A program made the translations under genes and the position numbers. Below, in pieces: positions 25,456-35,544 of a stretch of DNA of 64,000 nucleotides. The stretch comes from Pseudoxanthomonas beigongshangi. GTDB lineage: Bacteria > Pseudomonadota > Gammaproteobacteria > Xanthomonadales > Xanthomonadaceae. The DNA lies in assembly GCF_016820515.1 (NCBI RefSeq), contig NZ_JADHDV010000011.1, positions 62,001 to 126,000 on the forward strand, written 5' to 3'. Numbering within the stretch: position 1 is the first letter of the stretch; the number at the start of each line of letters is the position of its first letter. A model generated the notes under the pieces. It was not told the origin of the DNA and made no database searches. It worked only from the letters and a program-made list of their open reading frames with translations.

Positions 25456-26598
25456 ATGAGCCACGCCGCCATTCCGTTCGCTGCGCAGACCCTGCCGACG
25501 TGGAAGCGCGCGGTGCTGAAGGTCGGCAGCAGCCTGCTGGCCAACGAAGGCGAGGGGCTGAGCCCGAGGCATGCGCTCAATCTTGCGCAGTTCGTGTCCT
25601 CCAGCTTGCTGGTCGGCCGTGAAGTGGTGATCGTGTCCTCCGGCGCGGTCGCCGCCGGACGCGGGTTGCTGCATCGCAAGCCGGCCGCGGGCGTCGCGAT
25701 GGCGGAACGGCAGGCGCTGGCCGCGCTCGGGCAGGCGCAGCTGATTGGCCTGTGGCAGCGCTTCTTCGAGCGTCCGGTCGCGCAGGTGCTGCTCACCCAT
25801 GACGATTTGCGCAACCGCCGGCGCTATCTCAACGCCCGCGCCACCCTGCAGGAACTGCTGGCGCTGGGCGCGTTGCCGGTCATCAACGAGAACGACACCG
25901 TGTCGGTGGACGAACTGAAGCTGGGCGACAACGACAACCTGGCCGCGGTGGTGGCGGCGCTGGTCGATGCGGATGCGCTGTTCATCGCCACCGACATCGA
26001 CGGTTTCTATTCGGCCAACCCGCGCACGCATGCGGATGCGAGGCCCATACTCGACGTGGAAGCGTTGACGCCCGAATTCTTCGCCATGGCCGGTGGCGCC
26101 GGCAGCGGGGTCGGCACCGGCGGCATGCACACCAAGCTCGAAGCCGCGGCCAAGGCGGCGGCGGCCGGTATCGAAACCTTCCTGTTCAACGGTACCCGCG
26201 CCGAGACCCTGTCCGCGCTGGCGGCCGGGCGCCTGCACGGCACCCGCTTCCGACCGGCCCAGAACCGCCTTGCCGCGCGCAAGTACTGGCTGCGCAACGT
26301 ACCGGTGGAAACCGGCGCGATCCTGGTCGATGCCGGTGCGGCCGGCGCGGTGCGCGAGCGCGGTGCTTCGCTGCTGCCGGGGGGCGTGGTCGGCGCCGAA
26401 GGCGATTTCCGTCGCGGCGACATGGTCGAGGTGCGCCTGCGCGAGGGCGGTGACCAGTGCATCGCGCGCGGCGTGAGCCAGTACTCGGCCATCGACATCC
26501 GCCGCATCGCCCGCCGGCACTCGCGCGAGATCGAGGCCATACTCGGCTACAGCTACGGCGAGAACGTCGTGCACCGCGATGATCTGGTCGTGCTCTGA
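25456..26598 (+). CDS. proB: Glutamate 5-kinase with PUA domain
   Basis: First proline step, phosphorylation of glutamate. 380 aa. Kinase domain about 1-265: [79 protein letters not shown] domain fills the C-terminus from about 285 ([20 protein letters not shown]), as in E. coli. Feedback control by proline is typical. It lies in the arg operon so glutamate flow into arginine and proline is transcribed together. Confidence 0.95.
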   Translation: MSHAAIPFAAQTLPTWKRAVLKVGSSLLANEGEGLSPRHALNLAQFVSSSLLVGREVVIVSSGAVAAGRGLLHRKPAAGVAMAERQALAALGQAQLIGLWQRFFERPVAQVLLTHDDLRNRRRYLNARATLQELLALGALPVINENDTVSVDELKLGDNDNLAAVVAALVDADALFIATDIDGFYSANPRTHADARPILDVEALTPEFFAMAGGAGSGVGTGGMHTKLEAAAKAAAAGIETFLFNGTRAETLSALAAGRLHGTRFRPAQNRLAARKYWLRNVPVETGAILVDAGAAGAVRERGASLLPGGVVGAEGDFRRGDMVEVRLREGGDQCIARGVSQYSAIDIRRIARRHSREIEAILGYSYGENVVHRDDLVVL

Positions 26599-26635
26599 GC
26601 CGGCCATACGAATACCAGCAACGGGACCGAACACG

Positions 26636-27895
26636 ATGAGCACCATCCAGCAACAGGCCCTGCAATGCCGCGACGCCGCGCATTCCATCGCGCAGCTGTC
26701 CAGCGACGCCAAGAACACGCTGCTGCGGGCGATGGCCGACGCGCTGGAGGCCGACCGCGAAGCGATCCTGGCCGCCAACGCGCGCGACATGGAAGCCGCC
26801 GCCGCCAAGGGTATCACCGGCGCGATGCTGGATCGGCTGAAGCTCGACGACAAGCGCCTGGCCGGGATCGCATCCGCCGTGCGCGAAGTGGCGGATCTGC
26901 CGGATCCGGTCGGGCAGGTGACCCGCGAGGAAATCCGCCCCAACGGGATCCGCATCCGGCGCGTACGCGTGCCGCTCGGCGTGGTGGCGATGATCTACGA
27001 AGCGCGTCCCAACGTCACCGCGGACGCGGCCACGTTGTGCCTGAAGGCCGGCAACGGGGTGATCCTGCGCGGTGGCTCGGAGGCGATCCATTCCAACACC
27101 GCCATCGCGGCTGTGCTGCGCGGCGCGCTGCGTGCGCAGGGCCTGCCGGAGGCGGCGCTGACCCTGGTCGAGGATCTGCGGCGGGAGACCATGGTTGAAC
27201 TGCTGCAACTCAACGACGTCATCGATCTGGCGATCCCGCGCGGTGGCGAAGGACTGATCCGGTTCGTCGCCGAACACGCGCGGGTGCCGGTGATCAAGCA
27301 TTACAAGGGCGTCTGCCATCTGTTCGTGGACGCCAGCGCGGATCCGCAACTGGCCCTGCGCCTGCTGCTCGACGGCAAGGCTTCCCGGCCGGGCGTGTGC
27401 AATGCGCTGGAGACCCTGCTGGTGCACGGTGACATCGCCCCGGTCTTCCTGCCGCTGGCGGCGGAAGCGCTGCGTGGTCGCGGCGTGCAACTGCGTGCAG
27501 ACGAGGCGGCGCGGAACTGGATGCCGGAAGCGGCGGCGGCGACCGAGGACGACTACGCGGCCGAATTCCTCGATCTGATTCTCGCGGTGCGGGTGGTGGA
27601 CGACCTGGAACAGGCCATCGCGCATATCCGCCGGTTCGGTTCCGATCACACCGAGGTGATCGCCACCAACGACGCGGGCAACGCGGACCGGTTCGTGCAG
27701 GCGCTGCGTTCGGCGGTGGTGATGGTCAACGCCTCGTCACGCTTCAGCGACGGCGGCGAACTGGGGCTGGGCGCGGAAATCGGCATCTCGACCACCCGCC
27801 TGCACGCCTACGGCCCGATGGGCGCCGAGTCGCTGACGGTCGAACGCTTTGTCGTCCGCGGCGAAGGCCAGGTCCGCCACCCCGACCTGCTGTAG
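26636..27895 (+). CDS. proA: Gamma-glutamyl phosphate reductase
   Basis: Reduces glutamyl phosphate to glutamate semialdehyde. 419 aa, family length. [20 protein letters not shown], Cys255 in [14 protein letters not shown] (catalytic thiol), and [20 protein letters not shown] near the end are the signatures. Start ATG 26636 is 37 bases after proB with GGGA upstream. The TAG stop is the first triplet of a GTAG-type palindromic repeat, and this gene ends the operon. Confidence 0.95.
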   Translation: MSTIQQQALQCRDAAHSIAQLSSDAKNTLLRAMADALEADREAILAANARDMEAAAAKGITGAMLDRLKLDDKRLAGIASAVREVADLPDPVGQVTREEIRPNGIRIRRVRVPLGVVAMIYEARPNVTADAATLCLKAGNGVILRGGSEAIHSNTAIAAVLRGALRAQGLPEAALTLVEDLRRETMVELLQLNDVIDLAIPRGGEGLIRFVAEHARVPVIKHYKGVCHLFVDASADPQLALRLLLDGKASRPGVCNALETLLVHGDIAPVFLPLAAEALRGRGVQLRADEAARNWMPEAAAATEDDYAAEFLDLILAVRVVDDLEQAIAHIRRFGSDHTEVIATNDAGNADRFVQALRSAVVMVNASSRFSDGGELGLGAEIGISTTRLHAYGPMGAESLTVERFVVRGEGQVRHPDLL

Positions 27896-27957
27896 AGCGG
27901 AGCTCGCTCCGCTCCGTCGGTTTCGGATGGAAGAGCAGCCGAGCAAGCTCGGCTCTA
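27892..27957 (+). repeat. Two GTAG-type palindromes at the proA stop
   Basis: GTAGAGCGGAGCTCGCTCCGCT begins with the proA stop TAG; 25 bases on, AGCCGAGCAAGCTCGGCTCTAC closes the pair in the opposite sense. Same two-part unit as in the 39639-40016 array. A GGGATT-type repeat follows at once. Confidence 0.75.
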
Positions 27958-27965
27958 CGCTTCTA

Positions 27966-27996
27966 CCAATCCCGAATCCCGATTCCCCAATCCCGG
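27966..27996 (-). repeat. GATTSGGGATT-type intergenic repeat
   Basis: CCAATCCCGAATCCCGATTCCCCAATCCCGG-like units, the same family as at 17923-18054. Lies between the converging proA and MFS genes. Confidence 0.65.
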
Positions 27997-28000
27997 CCCC

Positions 28001-29284
28001 TCACCACGTATCCTCCAGGAACCGCGGCTTGCAGGCCAGGTAGCCACCCACCAGCAGCACGCCAATGCACAGCACCAGGAAACCGAACGGCCACGACCAG
28101 CCGTGGGTATGCTCGTGCAGCAGGCCGAACATCAGCGGTCCCAGGCAGGACAGCGAATAGCCCACGCCCTGCATGAAGCCAGACAGCGACGCGGATCCGG
28201 CCGGTGTGCGCGTGCGCAGGTTGATCATCGTCAGCGCCAGCGGGAAGGTACTGGGTCCCATGCCCAGCAGCGCCACCCACAGGGCCGGCGCGGCCATCGG
28301 TGCCCACAGCAGGCCGGAAAAGGCGACCGCGTAGAATGCCGCGCACGCGAGCACGACCGTATAGGGATTGCGCATCCGCACCGCCAGCGCCGGCATCGTC
28401 AACGACGCGACCAGGCCGAGCGCGGAAAACAGGCCGACCATCGTGCCGCCCAGCGCTTCGCTGCCGCCGGCCTCGATCAGCAACTTCGGCAACCAGGTGA
28501 ACATCGAATACGTCACCAGCGAGGTCATGCCGAACATCAGCGCCATGCCCCAGGCGACCGGCGATCGCCAGACCCGGCCGCGTGCGGCGGGCGCGGACAG
28601 TTCCGGTGCCTCGTCGCCGCCGGTGACGGCCTGGTCATGCATTTGCGCCATCGGCGTGTCGTGGCGCCGTTCGATCCACAGCACGCCGATCCACGGCAGC
28701 GCCGCGGCCACCGCGAACAGTGACCACAGGCCCAGCGAAATCTGCCAGTTGCTGGCCGCCATCACCGGCACGGCCAGCAGGGCCGGCAGGATGGTGCCGG
28801 CTTGCAGGACGGTGATGTAGAGGGTGCTGACCGTGCCCACACGGTCGGCAAAGTAGCGCTTCACCAGCGGGGGCAGCACGATGTTGCCGATGCCCATGCC
28901 GGCCAGCGCCACCGCCGAGGCGGCAAGCAGCGCGCCGCTGCCACCGGCCAGGCTGCGCAGCAGCAGGCCGACGGCGGCCAGCGCCATCGCCAGCAGCGCG
29001 GTGCGTTCCAGGCCGATGCGGTGGGCGATGCCGGGCGTGAGCACGCCGAACAGCGCGAACGCGGCGGTCGGCAACATGCCGAACACGCCGGTCATGGTGG
29101 CGCCGAAACCGAACAGGTGGCCCAACTGGTCCAGCAGCGGCGTCAGCGAGGTCACCGCCGTGCGCAGGTTGAACGCGGACAGCACGATGCCGGCCAGGAT
29201 CAGGCCACGTCCGGACCATAGCGGAACGGAGGAACCCGGTGGGGAGGGGGAAGTCGAGGGGGAGGCGTGTTGCGGGGATTTCAT
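28001..29284 (-). CDS. MFS transporter, CynX/NimT type
   Basis: 427 aa from ATG 29284, about 12 membrane segments. AFNLRTAVTSLTPLLDQLGH after the first helix and FGVLTPGIAHRIGLERTAL are typical of the CynX/NimT (cyanate or nitroimidazole) group, as is GMGPSTFPLALTMINLRTRT in the C-terminal half. A His/Asp-rich central loop (MAQMHDQAVTGGDEAPEL) separates the halves. ATG 29293 three codons earlier is equally possible; neither has a good ribosome site. It lies 85 bases past pgaD on the same strand. Substrate unknown. Confidence 0.8.
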   Translation of the reverse strand: MKSPQHASPSTSPSPPGSSVPLWSGRGLILAGIVLSAFNLRTAVTSLTPLLDQLGHLFGFGATMTGVFGMLPTAAFALFGVLTPGIAHRIGLERTALLAMALAAVGLLLRSLAGGSGALLAASAVALAGMGIGNIVLPPLVKRYFADRVGTVSTLYITVLQAGTILPALLAVPVMAASNWQISLGLWSLFAVAAALPWIGVLWIERRHDTPMAQMHDQAVTGGDEAPELSAPAARGRVWRSPVAWGMALMFGMTSLVTYSMFTWLPKLLIEAGGSEALGGTMVGLFSALGLVASLTMPALAVRMRNPYTVVLACAAFYAVAFSGLLWAPMAAPALWVALLGMGPSTFPLALTMINLRTRTPAGSASLSGFMQGVGYSLSCLGPLMFGLLHEHTHGWSWPFGFLVLCIGVLLVGGYLACKPRFLEDTW

Positions 29285-29369
29285 CGCCCGCATTATCGCC
29301 GATGCGCGCTGGCGACGGTGTGCCGCCAAGGCGACACACCGTCCCGGCAATCCCGTGCGAGGTCCGCGA

Positions 29370-29837
29370 TCAGCCGCCGGTGTTGGCGCTCAGGGCCGGA
29401 CGGCTCATCGATTCGGGAATCGCGTGATCGTTCATGTGCAGCAGGGTGACCTTGGACTGGCCAAGCTGATTCGCCAGCGCCAGGCTAGCGCCCAGGCGTT
29501 CTGCCACCTCGTCCACGCCCACGTCCTCCTGCGGGCTGCGCCGATCCTGGGAAGCGAAGCGCCAGCGGTTGTACTCGGCCCAACCGATCAGTGCGAGTGC
29601 GCAGACCGCGGCCATCACCGGGATGGCGACGATCAGGAACGGTTCCACCTGGTGCTGGCGCGTGTACAGCTCGAAGAACGCCGTGCGCACGCCCAGCAGC
29701 CACAGGATCAGGGTGACCAGTGGCAGCCACAGGTAGATGTACAACCCCCAGAAGGCGGCGGTGACGAAGCCCCACGCAGCGCGCTTCAGGCGCGGCTGGG
29801 CATACGGTTTGCGGATGAGGCGGGAATCGTATTTCAT
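29370..29837 (-). CDS. pgaD: PgaD-like protein of poly-GlcNAc synthesis
   Basis: 155 aa with two membrane helices (GFVTAAFWGLYIYLWLPLV and PFLIVAIPVMAAVCALALI) and a cytosolic C-terminal tail. PgaD pairs with the PgaC synthase, and in E. coli the pair binds cyclic-di-GMP to switch polymerisation on. It overlaps pgaC by ATGA. The sequence is divergent, as usual for PgaD, so the call leans on topology and position. Confidence 0.85.
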   Translation of the reverse strand: MKYDSRLIRKPYAQPRLKRAAWGFVTAAFWGLYIYLWLPLVTLILWLLGVRTAFFELYTRQHQVEPFLIVAIPVMAAVCALALIGWAEYNRWRFASQDRRSPQEDVGVDEVAERLGASLALANQLGQSKVTLLHMNDHAIPESMSRPALSANTGG

Positions 29838-31081
29838 CGGATACCTCGATCAGGACTGACCCACGTGGCGCGCTTGCCGCGCCGTTTCAACAAGGTCTTG
29901 GGAAGCGCGACCACGGTGGTGAACAGGCTCAGCAGCCAGTACGCCATCGGGTACCAGATCATCCAGAAGTAATTGCGGCCGACCTGGGTTTCGTAACGGC
30001 GGTCGATGATGATGCTGCTGGCGAACTGCGCCATGCAGACCATCGCCAGGATCACGCCGTGCCAAGAGGGCAGGATGGTGTGCACGTACAGCGCCGGCGG
30101 CAGGGCGATGAACTTGCCCAGCGCCCACAGCACGATGATCAGCAGCATCGTGTAGGCCCACAGCACACTGAGCAGGTACTCGAGCAGGACGCCCCACATC
30201 CGCCGCTTGCGCCAGCTGAGGAAGTCGCGGCCGTGGCGCAGCAGCACTTCCACGCCACCCTGCGCCCAGCGCAGGCGCTGCCGCCACAGGCCCTTCAGGG
30301 TCTCCGGCATCAGGATGAAGCACAGCGCGTTCGGCTCGTAGCGGATGTCCCAGTGATCCAGTTGCAGGCGCCAACTGATGTCGATGTCCTCGGTCACCAT
30401 GTCATCGGCCCAGTAGCCGATACGGTGCAGGGCGGTGCGGCGGAACGCGCTGATCACGCCGGAGACGGTGAAGATGCGTCCATACACGCGCTGGGCGCGC
30501 TTGATCATGCCGATGATCGAGGAGAACTCGCCGACCTGCAGCCGGCCCAGCAGGGTCGAGCGGTTGCGGATGCGCGGGTTGCCGGTGACCGCGCCCACGC
30601 GCGGGCCGGAGGTCAGGTGCCAGACCATCCAGTGCGCGGCGTATTCGTCCAGCAGCGCATCGCCGTCGATGCAGACCAGGTATTCGGACTGCGCGGCGAG
30701 CGCGCCCATGCGCAGCGCGTTGGCCTTGCCCAGGTTGCGATCCAGGTGGATCACCCGCAGCCGGTCGTGGCGCTCGGCCATGGCATTGAGTGCGGCGGCG
30801 GTGTTGTCGCGGCTGCCGTCGTTGATCGCGATGACCTCGAAGTCGGGATACTTCTGCAGCAGCGCGCTGCCGATGGTTTCCTCCGCGTTGTCACCCTCGT
30901 TGTGGCAGGGGATGAGGATCGAAACCTTCGGGAAGGCGGCCAGCGGCGGCGGATCGGTGCGCTGGCGCGCGTGGCGCTCGCGACGGAAGTAGTAGTACAA
31001 CCCGCCCGACATCCAGAAGAACGACATGATGATCGGATACAGGAAGGCGAATTCGAAAAGGACGGCGAGGATCTTGTCCAT
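29834..31081 (-). CDS. pgaC: Poly-beta-1,6-N-acetylglucosamine synthase (GT2)
   Basis: The inner-membrane polymerase of the pga system, 415 aa. N-terminal helix (MDKILAVLFEFAFLYPIIMS), GT2 domain with VSILIPCHNEGDNAEETIGS, INDGSRDN, the DxD motif VCIDGDALL, VTEDIDISWRL (catalytic Asp) and LRWAQGG within QRLRW (QxxRW), then three or four C-terminal helices. A product of UDP-GlcNAc is expected from the family. Two bases after pgaB. Cyclic-di-GMP control through PgaD is known in E. coli and plausible here. Confidence 0.93.
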   Translation of the reverse strand: MDKILAVLFEFAFLYPIIMSFFWMSGGLYYYFRRERHARQRTDPPPLAAFPKVSILIPCHNEGDNAEETIGSALLQKYPDFEVIAINDGSRDNTAAALNAMAERHDRLRVIHLDRNLGKANALRMGALAAQSEYLVCIDGDALLDEYAAHWMVWHLTSGPRVGAVTGNPRIRNRSTLLGRLQVGEFSSIIGMIKRAQRVYGRIFTVSGVISAFRRTALHRIGYWADDMVTEDIDISWRLQLDHWDIRYEPNALCFILMPETLKGLWRQRLRWAQGGVEVLLRHGRDFLSWRKRRMWGVLLEYLLSVLWAYTMLLIIVLWALGKFIALPPALYVHTILPSWHGVILAMVCMAQFASSIIIDRRYETQVGRNYFWMIWYPMAYWLLSLFTTVVALPKTLLKRRGKRATWVSPDRGIR

Positions 31082-31083
31082 GA

Positions 31084-32952
31084 TCAGCGCTCCTCGTACG
31101 GGAAGCCACGGGCGGAGATGCCGGCACGGGCATCGGGCATGCGCGGCAGGTCGGCGATGAAGTCATCCGGGTACCAGCCCAGATGGCGAACGCCCTGGGC
31201 CTGCAGGCGACGGATGAGGGCATTGATGCGCGGGCCGGGAATCGGCTTGCGGGTATTCCAGTCGACGGTCTGCAGTTCGAACAGGGTCTGCGACAGTTGC
31301 GGGTCCTGCTTGCGTACCGCCGCCACCAGTTCGTCCAGCCACTTCTCCGGACGCCGGCTGCCTTCCATCCACGGCATCGCCATCAGCGCGGTGTGATCGT
31401 AGGCGCGGTTGAACAGATCCAGCCGCTGCGCGAACCAGGCCTGGCTCTGCGGTTCCAGCACGGGGCGCGCGTACATGTTGCGCACGGTCTTGAGCTTGGG
31501 ACGCCAGCGCTCGGCGGCGTTCCTCAGTTCCAGGGTGAAGTCGATCAGCGCCTGCGTGCGCGCCTCGGTGTTGCCGGGAGCGAGCGTGGCCAGTTCGGTG
31601 TCGCGCAGGTAGGCATCGTCATGGAACAGGAGTCCTTCCATGTACGAGGCGACCGCCAGGTCCTCGTAGATGCCGGCGATGGTCCGGCGCACGTCCGGAC
31701 GGGTGAAGTCCAGCCGCGGGATGCCGTCGGCCTCGCGGCTGGCGATGGCCATGCCGGGCACCTGCTGCGGGAGCTTGTAGGCCATCACCGGCAGCCAGGC
31801 GAACACCTTGACATGGGCGCGGGTGTACAGCTGCCAGGCGACCCGGTTGTACAGATCCGCGCGTACCGGCATGAAGCGGTTGGGGAAGTACAGCGCGTCG
31901 GCGGCACCATCGCCATCCGGGTCGGCGAAGGCCTGCAGGAACACATGCGAGGGGCCGATGCGGTTGACGCGCTCGATCAGCAGGTCCAGGTTGCGCGCCT
32001 GCTGTTGCGGGTCAGGGTCGTAGACCGCGTCCAGGTCGATCTGCAGGGCACGGATGCCTTCGGCTTCCGGATCGTGGCGGAGCTCATAGGCCAGTTCGGT
32101 GACGGTCGGATTGTCCATCACCAGCAGGCGGGCCAGGCCGTGCAGGTCCGCGGTCACCGGCGTGCTGGGGCCTTCCAGATCGAAGGACACCGGCATGCCC
32201 AGCGATTCGGCGATGTCGTTGCTCACGCTGCTGTAGGCGGCGTAGGGCCACACGATGGCGCGCGGCGCCTGGCCCAGGTGCCGGCGGATCAGATCGCTGC
32301 TGGTCGCCAGATCCGAGCGCACGCGCTCGCGGTACGCGGCTTCGGTTTCATAACGCCCGGCTGCCGGATCGTAGATGCGGGTGATCGCGGCCGGGGTCTG
32401 GTTGCCCTGCGGGTTGGACTGCACGCCTTTGTGCAGGGCGTTGGTGTGGCTGGCGACTTCGACCAGCCCGCTGGCCTGCATCTCCCGCAGTTGATCCCAG
32501 GTGACGAAATCGTCGCGGGTGAACATGCGCGGACCGTAGTCGATCTCCTGGCCGGCGGGCATGTCGACCCAGCCGGTGATCACCGCCGCCAGCGCCGGGT
32601 AGTTGTAGGCGCGCAGCAGCGGGAAGGCATGCGTGTACAGGCTGCGCAGGCCGTCATCGAAGGTCAGCAGGACCGGCTTGGCCGGCAGCGGCTTGCCGCC
32701 GCGGGAGGCTTCCACCACCTGCGACAGCGACACCGGGTGGTAGCCGTGCCCGGCCAGCCAGTCCAGGTGCGCGGCGAAGTTCTGGGTGCTGACCGCGTAG
32801 GCGTCGGCGTCGCCTTTCTTGGCGACATCGTCGCGGATGTCGTGATAGCTGAGCACCAGCAGCGGCTCGGCGGCACGCGCGGCGAGCATCGGCGCGAACA
32901 GCGCCAGTGCGCACAGGGCCAGCAGCAACCAGGTTGGACGTACGGACTTCAT
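31084..32952 (-). CDS. pgaB: Poly-GlcNAc N-deacetylase
   Basis: 622 aa, periplasmic, removes acetyl groups from the polymer before export. Polysaccharide deacetylase domain: YHDIRD, LLTFDDGLRS (Asp99 and Asp100), EVASHTNALHKG (His169, His174 metal ligands). The C-terminal half is a GH18-like hydrolase/binding domain (LQIDLDAVYDPDPQQQAR, FAWLPVMAYKLP, LLFHDDAYL). Start: three ATGs in a row follow GGGGAG; ATG 32952 has the right 7-base spacing. The Cys in the signal region lacks a proper lipobox, so unlike E. coli PgaB it may not be a lipoprotein. Confidence 0.93.
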   Translation of the reverse strand: MKSVRPTWLLLALCALALFAPMLAARAAEPLLVLSYHDIRDDVAKKGDADAYAVSTQNFAAHLDWLAGHGYHPVSLSQVVEASRGGKPLPAKPVLLTFDDGLRSLYTHAFPLLRAYNYPALAAVITGWVDMPAGQEIDYGPRMFTRDDFVTWDQLREMQASGLVEVASHTNALHKGVQSNPQGNQTPAAITRIYDPAAGRYETEAAYRERVRSDLATSSDLIRRHLGQAPRAIVWPYAAYSSVSNDIAESLGMPVSFDLEGPSTPVTADLHGLARLLVMDNPTVTELAYELRHDPEAEGIRALQIDLDAVYDPDPQQQARNLDLLIERVNRIGPSHVFLQAFADPDGDGAADALYFPNRFMPVRADLYNRVAWQLYTRAHVKVFAWLPVMAYKLPQQVPGMAIASREADGIPRLDFTRPDVRRTIAGIYEDLAVASYMEGLLFHDDAYLRDTELATLAPGNTEARTQALIDFTLELRNAAERWRPKLKTVRNMYARPVLEPQSQAWFAQRLDLFNRAYDHTALMAMPWMEGSRRPEKWLDELVAAVRKQDPQLSQTLFELQTVDWNTRKPIPGPRINALIRRLQAQGVRHLGWYPDDFIADLPRMPDARAGISARGFPYEER

Positions 32953-32954
32953 CA

Positions 32955-35030
32955 TCATTCTCCCCACCGCAGTTCGGCATCGAAGCCGAAGCGTTCTTCA
33001 CGGACCCCGTCGTAGACCGGGCGCGACCAGCTGACCCCGTAGGTCAGCACCCGGCCGAGCGCGAATTTCCATTCGTGCTCGTAGCGCAGCGCCGGCACCC
33101 AGTGGGTGCCGAAGCCTTCCTGCCAGTAGCGGCCGGCGGTGGCGGTGAGGCGATGGCGGAAATGGCGCTCGTATTCGCGCCACACCAGGTGATCCGCGCG
33201 CAGGCCCAGTTCCAGCGAACCGTCACGCGAGGGATTGAAGTACGGTGTGTCCCGGCGGCTGCCGCGGCTGCCGTAGAGACCGGCCAGGCCGTCGAGCAGG
33301 AAGTAGGGACGGGTCCACAGGCGCTGTTCGGCATTGAGGTTGAGCGCGGTGCGGCGGTTGCCGTCCTCGTAACGCCAATGGGTGAGCCCGCCACGGAATT
33401 CAGTGCGCTCGTTGCGCTCGTACACCAGGTTGATCGCGGCGCTGTCGGCGGTGATGCCGGCGTCACGCGCCTGCAGCGAGGCGTCGGCGTCATTCCGGCG
33501 CAGCGAAAGCTGGCCGTCGAGGGTATCGCTGAAGCGCCAGCCCACGTCCAGCGACACGCCGGTGCCGCCGACGCGGTCACTGGCGTGGTAGACGCCCAGG
33601 TGGGTGTCCAGGCGGTCGTAGGCGTAGCGCACGCCGACGCCCTGCCGGCGATGATGGATGCGATCCCGATCGAAGTCCGCCCAGCGGTCGTCGGCCACGG
33701 CGGTTAGGCGCCAGCGGTCATCGAACAGCGGCGATTGCACTTCCACGCCATATTCGCCGTCGCGGTTGCCGAACGGTGTGTTGCCGCTGCCGCCGTTGCT
33801 GCGCGCGCCGGCCACGTAGGCGCGCCATTGCCAGCCGCGATGATTGCGCCAGAGTTCGTCCATGCGCTGTACGTTCGGCTGGTCGCCGTATTCCCTGACC
33901 AGCAGATCGTGCAGATCGCGGGCCTGGTCGTCGCGGCGCAGGGTGACCAGCGCCTCGACCTGGCCGACGCGCGCATTGACGTCGCGTTCGTCCAGCGTGG
34001 AGGCCATGCGGAAGCGCTCCAGCGCCCGCTCCGGCCAGCCGCGCATCATGTAGACCTGGCCGAGCGAGGTCTGCATGCCGGCGTTGTTGGGCGCGATGCC
34101 CAGCATGGCGGTGATGTCGCGTTCGGCGCTGGGCAGGTCCTCGGAGAAGGCGCGCAGCATCGCCAGGGTGCTGTCCGTGTCGGCGCGGCGCCAGTTCTGG
34201 CTGCCCTGGCGCGCGCCCGGCGCGTACAGCCAGGCCGGCTGGGTCTCGCGATAGGCTTCCAGGCCGCGGATGGCGGTGGTGGGCCGCTCGCTTTCCAGAT
34301 AGGCGTAGGCCAGTTGCATGCGCACGTCGCTGTTGTCCGGATCGGCCTTGAGCGCGGCTTCCAGCACCGGCGCGGCCTCGAACGGACGCTTGAGCGCCAT
34401 GAACGAATCGCCCACCGCGGGTAGCGCGTAGGCGGGCACCGCGAGTCCGGCGGTGTCGTTCAAGGCCTGGTATTCGTCGACCACCTGCTGGTGGCGTCCC
34501 AGCTTCGACAGCAGGATCAGCCGGTCATAACGGATGCGGGTCGGCAAGGTTGGATCGTTCGCCGGACTCCGTCGCAGATATTCCTCGATGGCGCTGTCGG
34601 CCACACGCGCCTCGGCCAGGCGGTTGCGCTCGTTTTCCGGGTAGGCCTGCGACCACAGGATCAACCGGGCCAGGTAGTTGGCTTCGAACTGCTCGCGCTG
34701 CGCGGCATCGAACAGCTCGGGGCGGGCGCGGTACATCGCCCAGGCCTGGTAGCTGTTGCCGACATCGCCCAGGGTCAGGGTACGCAGGCGGTACAGCTCG
34801 GGATCGTCCGGGCGCTGGGCCTGCAGGCGTTCGAATATCGCCAGGGCGTCCAGCCAGCGCGACTCGTCGCGCAGGCGGGCGGCCTGCGCAAGCGAGGCCT
34901 CGTGCCCCGGATCGTTGCCGGCGCCGGCCGGCGGGAAGGTGGGAGTGGTGGCGGGTGCCGCTGCCAGAGCCGGCAGGCCGGTCGCACCCATGGCGCATGC
35001 AAGCGCCCAAGACAATGTGGTTCTTTTCAA
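32955..35030 (-). CDS. pgaA: Poly-GlcNAc export porin
   Basis: 691 aa. Signal peptide (WALACAMGATGLPALAAAP), then a periplasmic TPR-type superhelix to about residue 400 (e.g. EASLAQAARLRDESRWLDAL, LAYAYLESERPTTAIRG, TSLGQVYMMRGWPERALERF), then a 16-strand-like beta-barrel to the end. Shorter than E. coli PgaA (about 800) but with the same plan. The polymer deacetylated by PgaB passes through it. First gene of pgaABCD; its stop lies beside the pgaB start. A CRP/Clp-like site lies 67 bases upstream of its ATG. Confidence 0.9.
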   Translation of the reverse strand: MKRTTLSWALACAMGATGLPALAAAPATTPTFPPAGAGNDPGHEASLAQAARLRDESRWLDALAIFERLQAQRPDDPELYRLRTLTLGDVGNSYQAWAMYRARPELFDAAQREQFEANYLARLILWSQAYPENERNRLAEARVADSAIEEYLRRSPANDPTLPTRIRYDRLILLSKLGRHQQVVDEYQALNDTAGLAVPAYALPAVGDSFMALKRPFEAAPVLEAALKADPDNSDVRMQLAYAYLESERPTTAIRGLEAYRETQPAWLYAPGARQGSQNWRRADTDSTLAMLRAFSEDLPSAERDITAMLGIAPNNAGMQTSLGQVYMMRGWPERALERFRMASTLDERDVNARVGQVEALVTLRRDDQARDLHDLLVREYGDQPNVQRMDELWRNHRGWQWRAYVAGARSNGGSGNTPFGNRDGEYGVEVQSPLFDDRWRLTAVADDRWADFDRDRIHHRRQGVGVRYAYDRLDTHLGVYHASDRVGGTGVSLDVGWRFSDTLDGQLSLRRNDADASLQARDAGITADSAAINLVYERNERTEFRGGLTHWRYEDGNRRTALNLNAEQRLWTRPYFLLDGLAGLYGSRGSRRDTPYFNPSRDGSLELGLRADHLVWREYERHFRHRLTATAGRYWQEGFGTHWVPALRYEHEWKFALGRVLTYGVSWSRPVYDGVREERFGFDAELRWGE

Positions 35031-35544
35031 AACGTTCCGCCCCTGTCGCTAACAGTTGGGTCCCCCGGGGGAGACCGTGCTGGTGGTCCTTGGATTTGTG
35101 ATGAGTCGCACAAATCCTGCCAAGTCTAGGAAGCGGTACCCAAAGGGCGCCCAAACGGGACGATTCTGTTAATAATCCATAAATTTATGTGATGTAACTC
35201 ACTAAAAATCACGATCAATCGGCCTTGCTTGCCCGGTTTCCCGCCGAAAACACGAGTCGGGGTGGGGTTTGTGAGCGATACGTGACAGGTTCCGCGTGAG
35301 GCTCGAAAGCATCCCGAAAAGCGGAACTCCCGGGGCGGGCGGGCCTGAGCCACCGGAAATGCGGCCTTCGGAGCCATCAGGTGGGCAGGACCAAAAGTGA
35401 CCCTTTGCGTCACAAAACGGTGATTTGAATCACGAAACTGTAACGAAGGCTCGGAGAGGCGATGAGAGGTCACATTGCCCGGCCCGCCGGGTTGGCACGC
35501 GAATTGCTCGATGACAGGCACATCCGCTCCGTGTCCACGCCGCC
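35031..35544. promoter_or_regulatory. 514-bp divergent regulatory region between pgaABCD and the GT/barrel operon
   Basis: No convincing gene. The centre (35160-35220) is clearly AT-richer than the rest of the window. Three CRP/Clp-like sites (TGTGA-N6-TCACA consensus) are present: TGTGA-N6-GCACA at 35097-35112, inside the 8-bp inverted repeat GATTTGTG/CACAAATC (35093-35116); TGTGA-N6-TCACT at 35188-35203; GTGA-N6-TCAC at 35420-35433. Clp, the xanthomonad CRP homologue, responds to cyclic-di-GMP and controls exopolysaccharides, which makes these sites credible. Confidence 0.5.
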
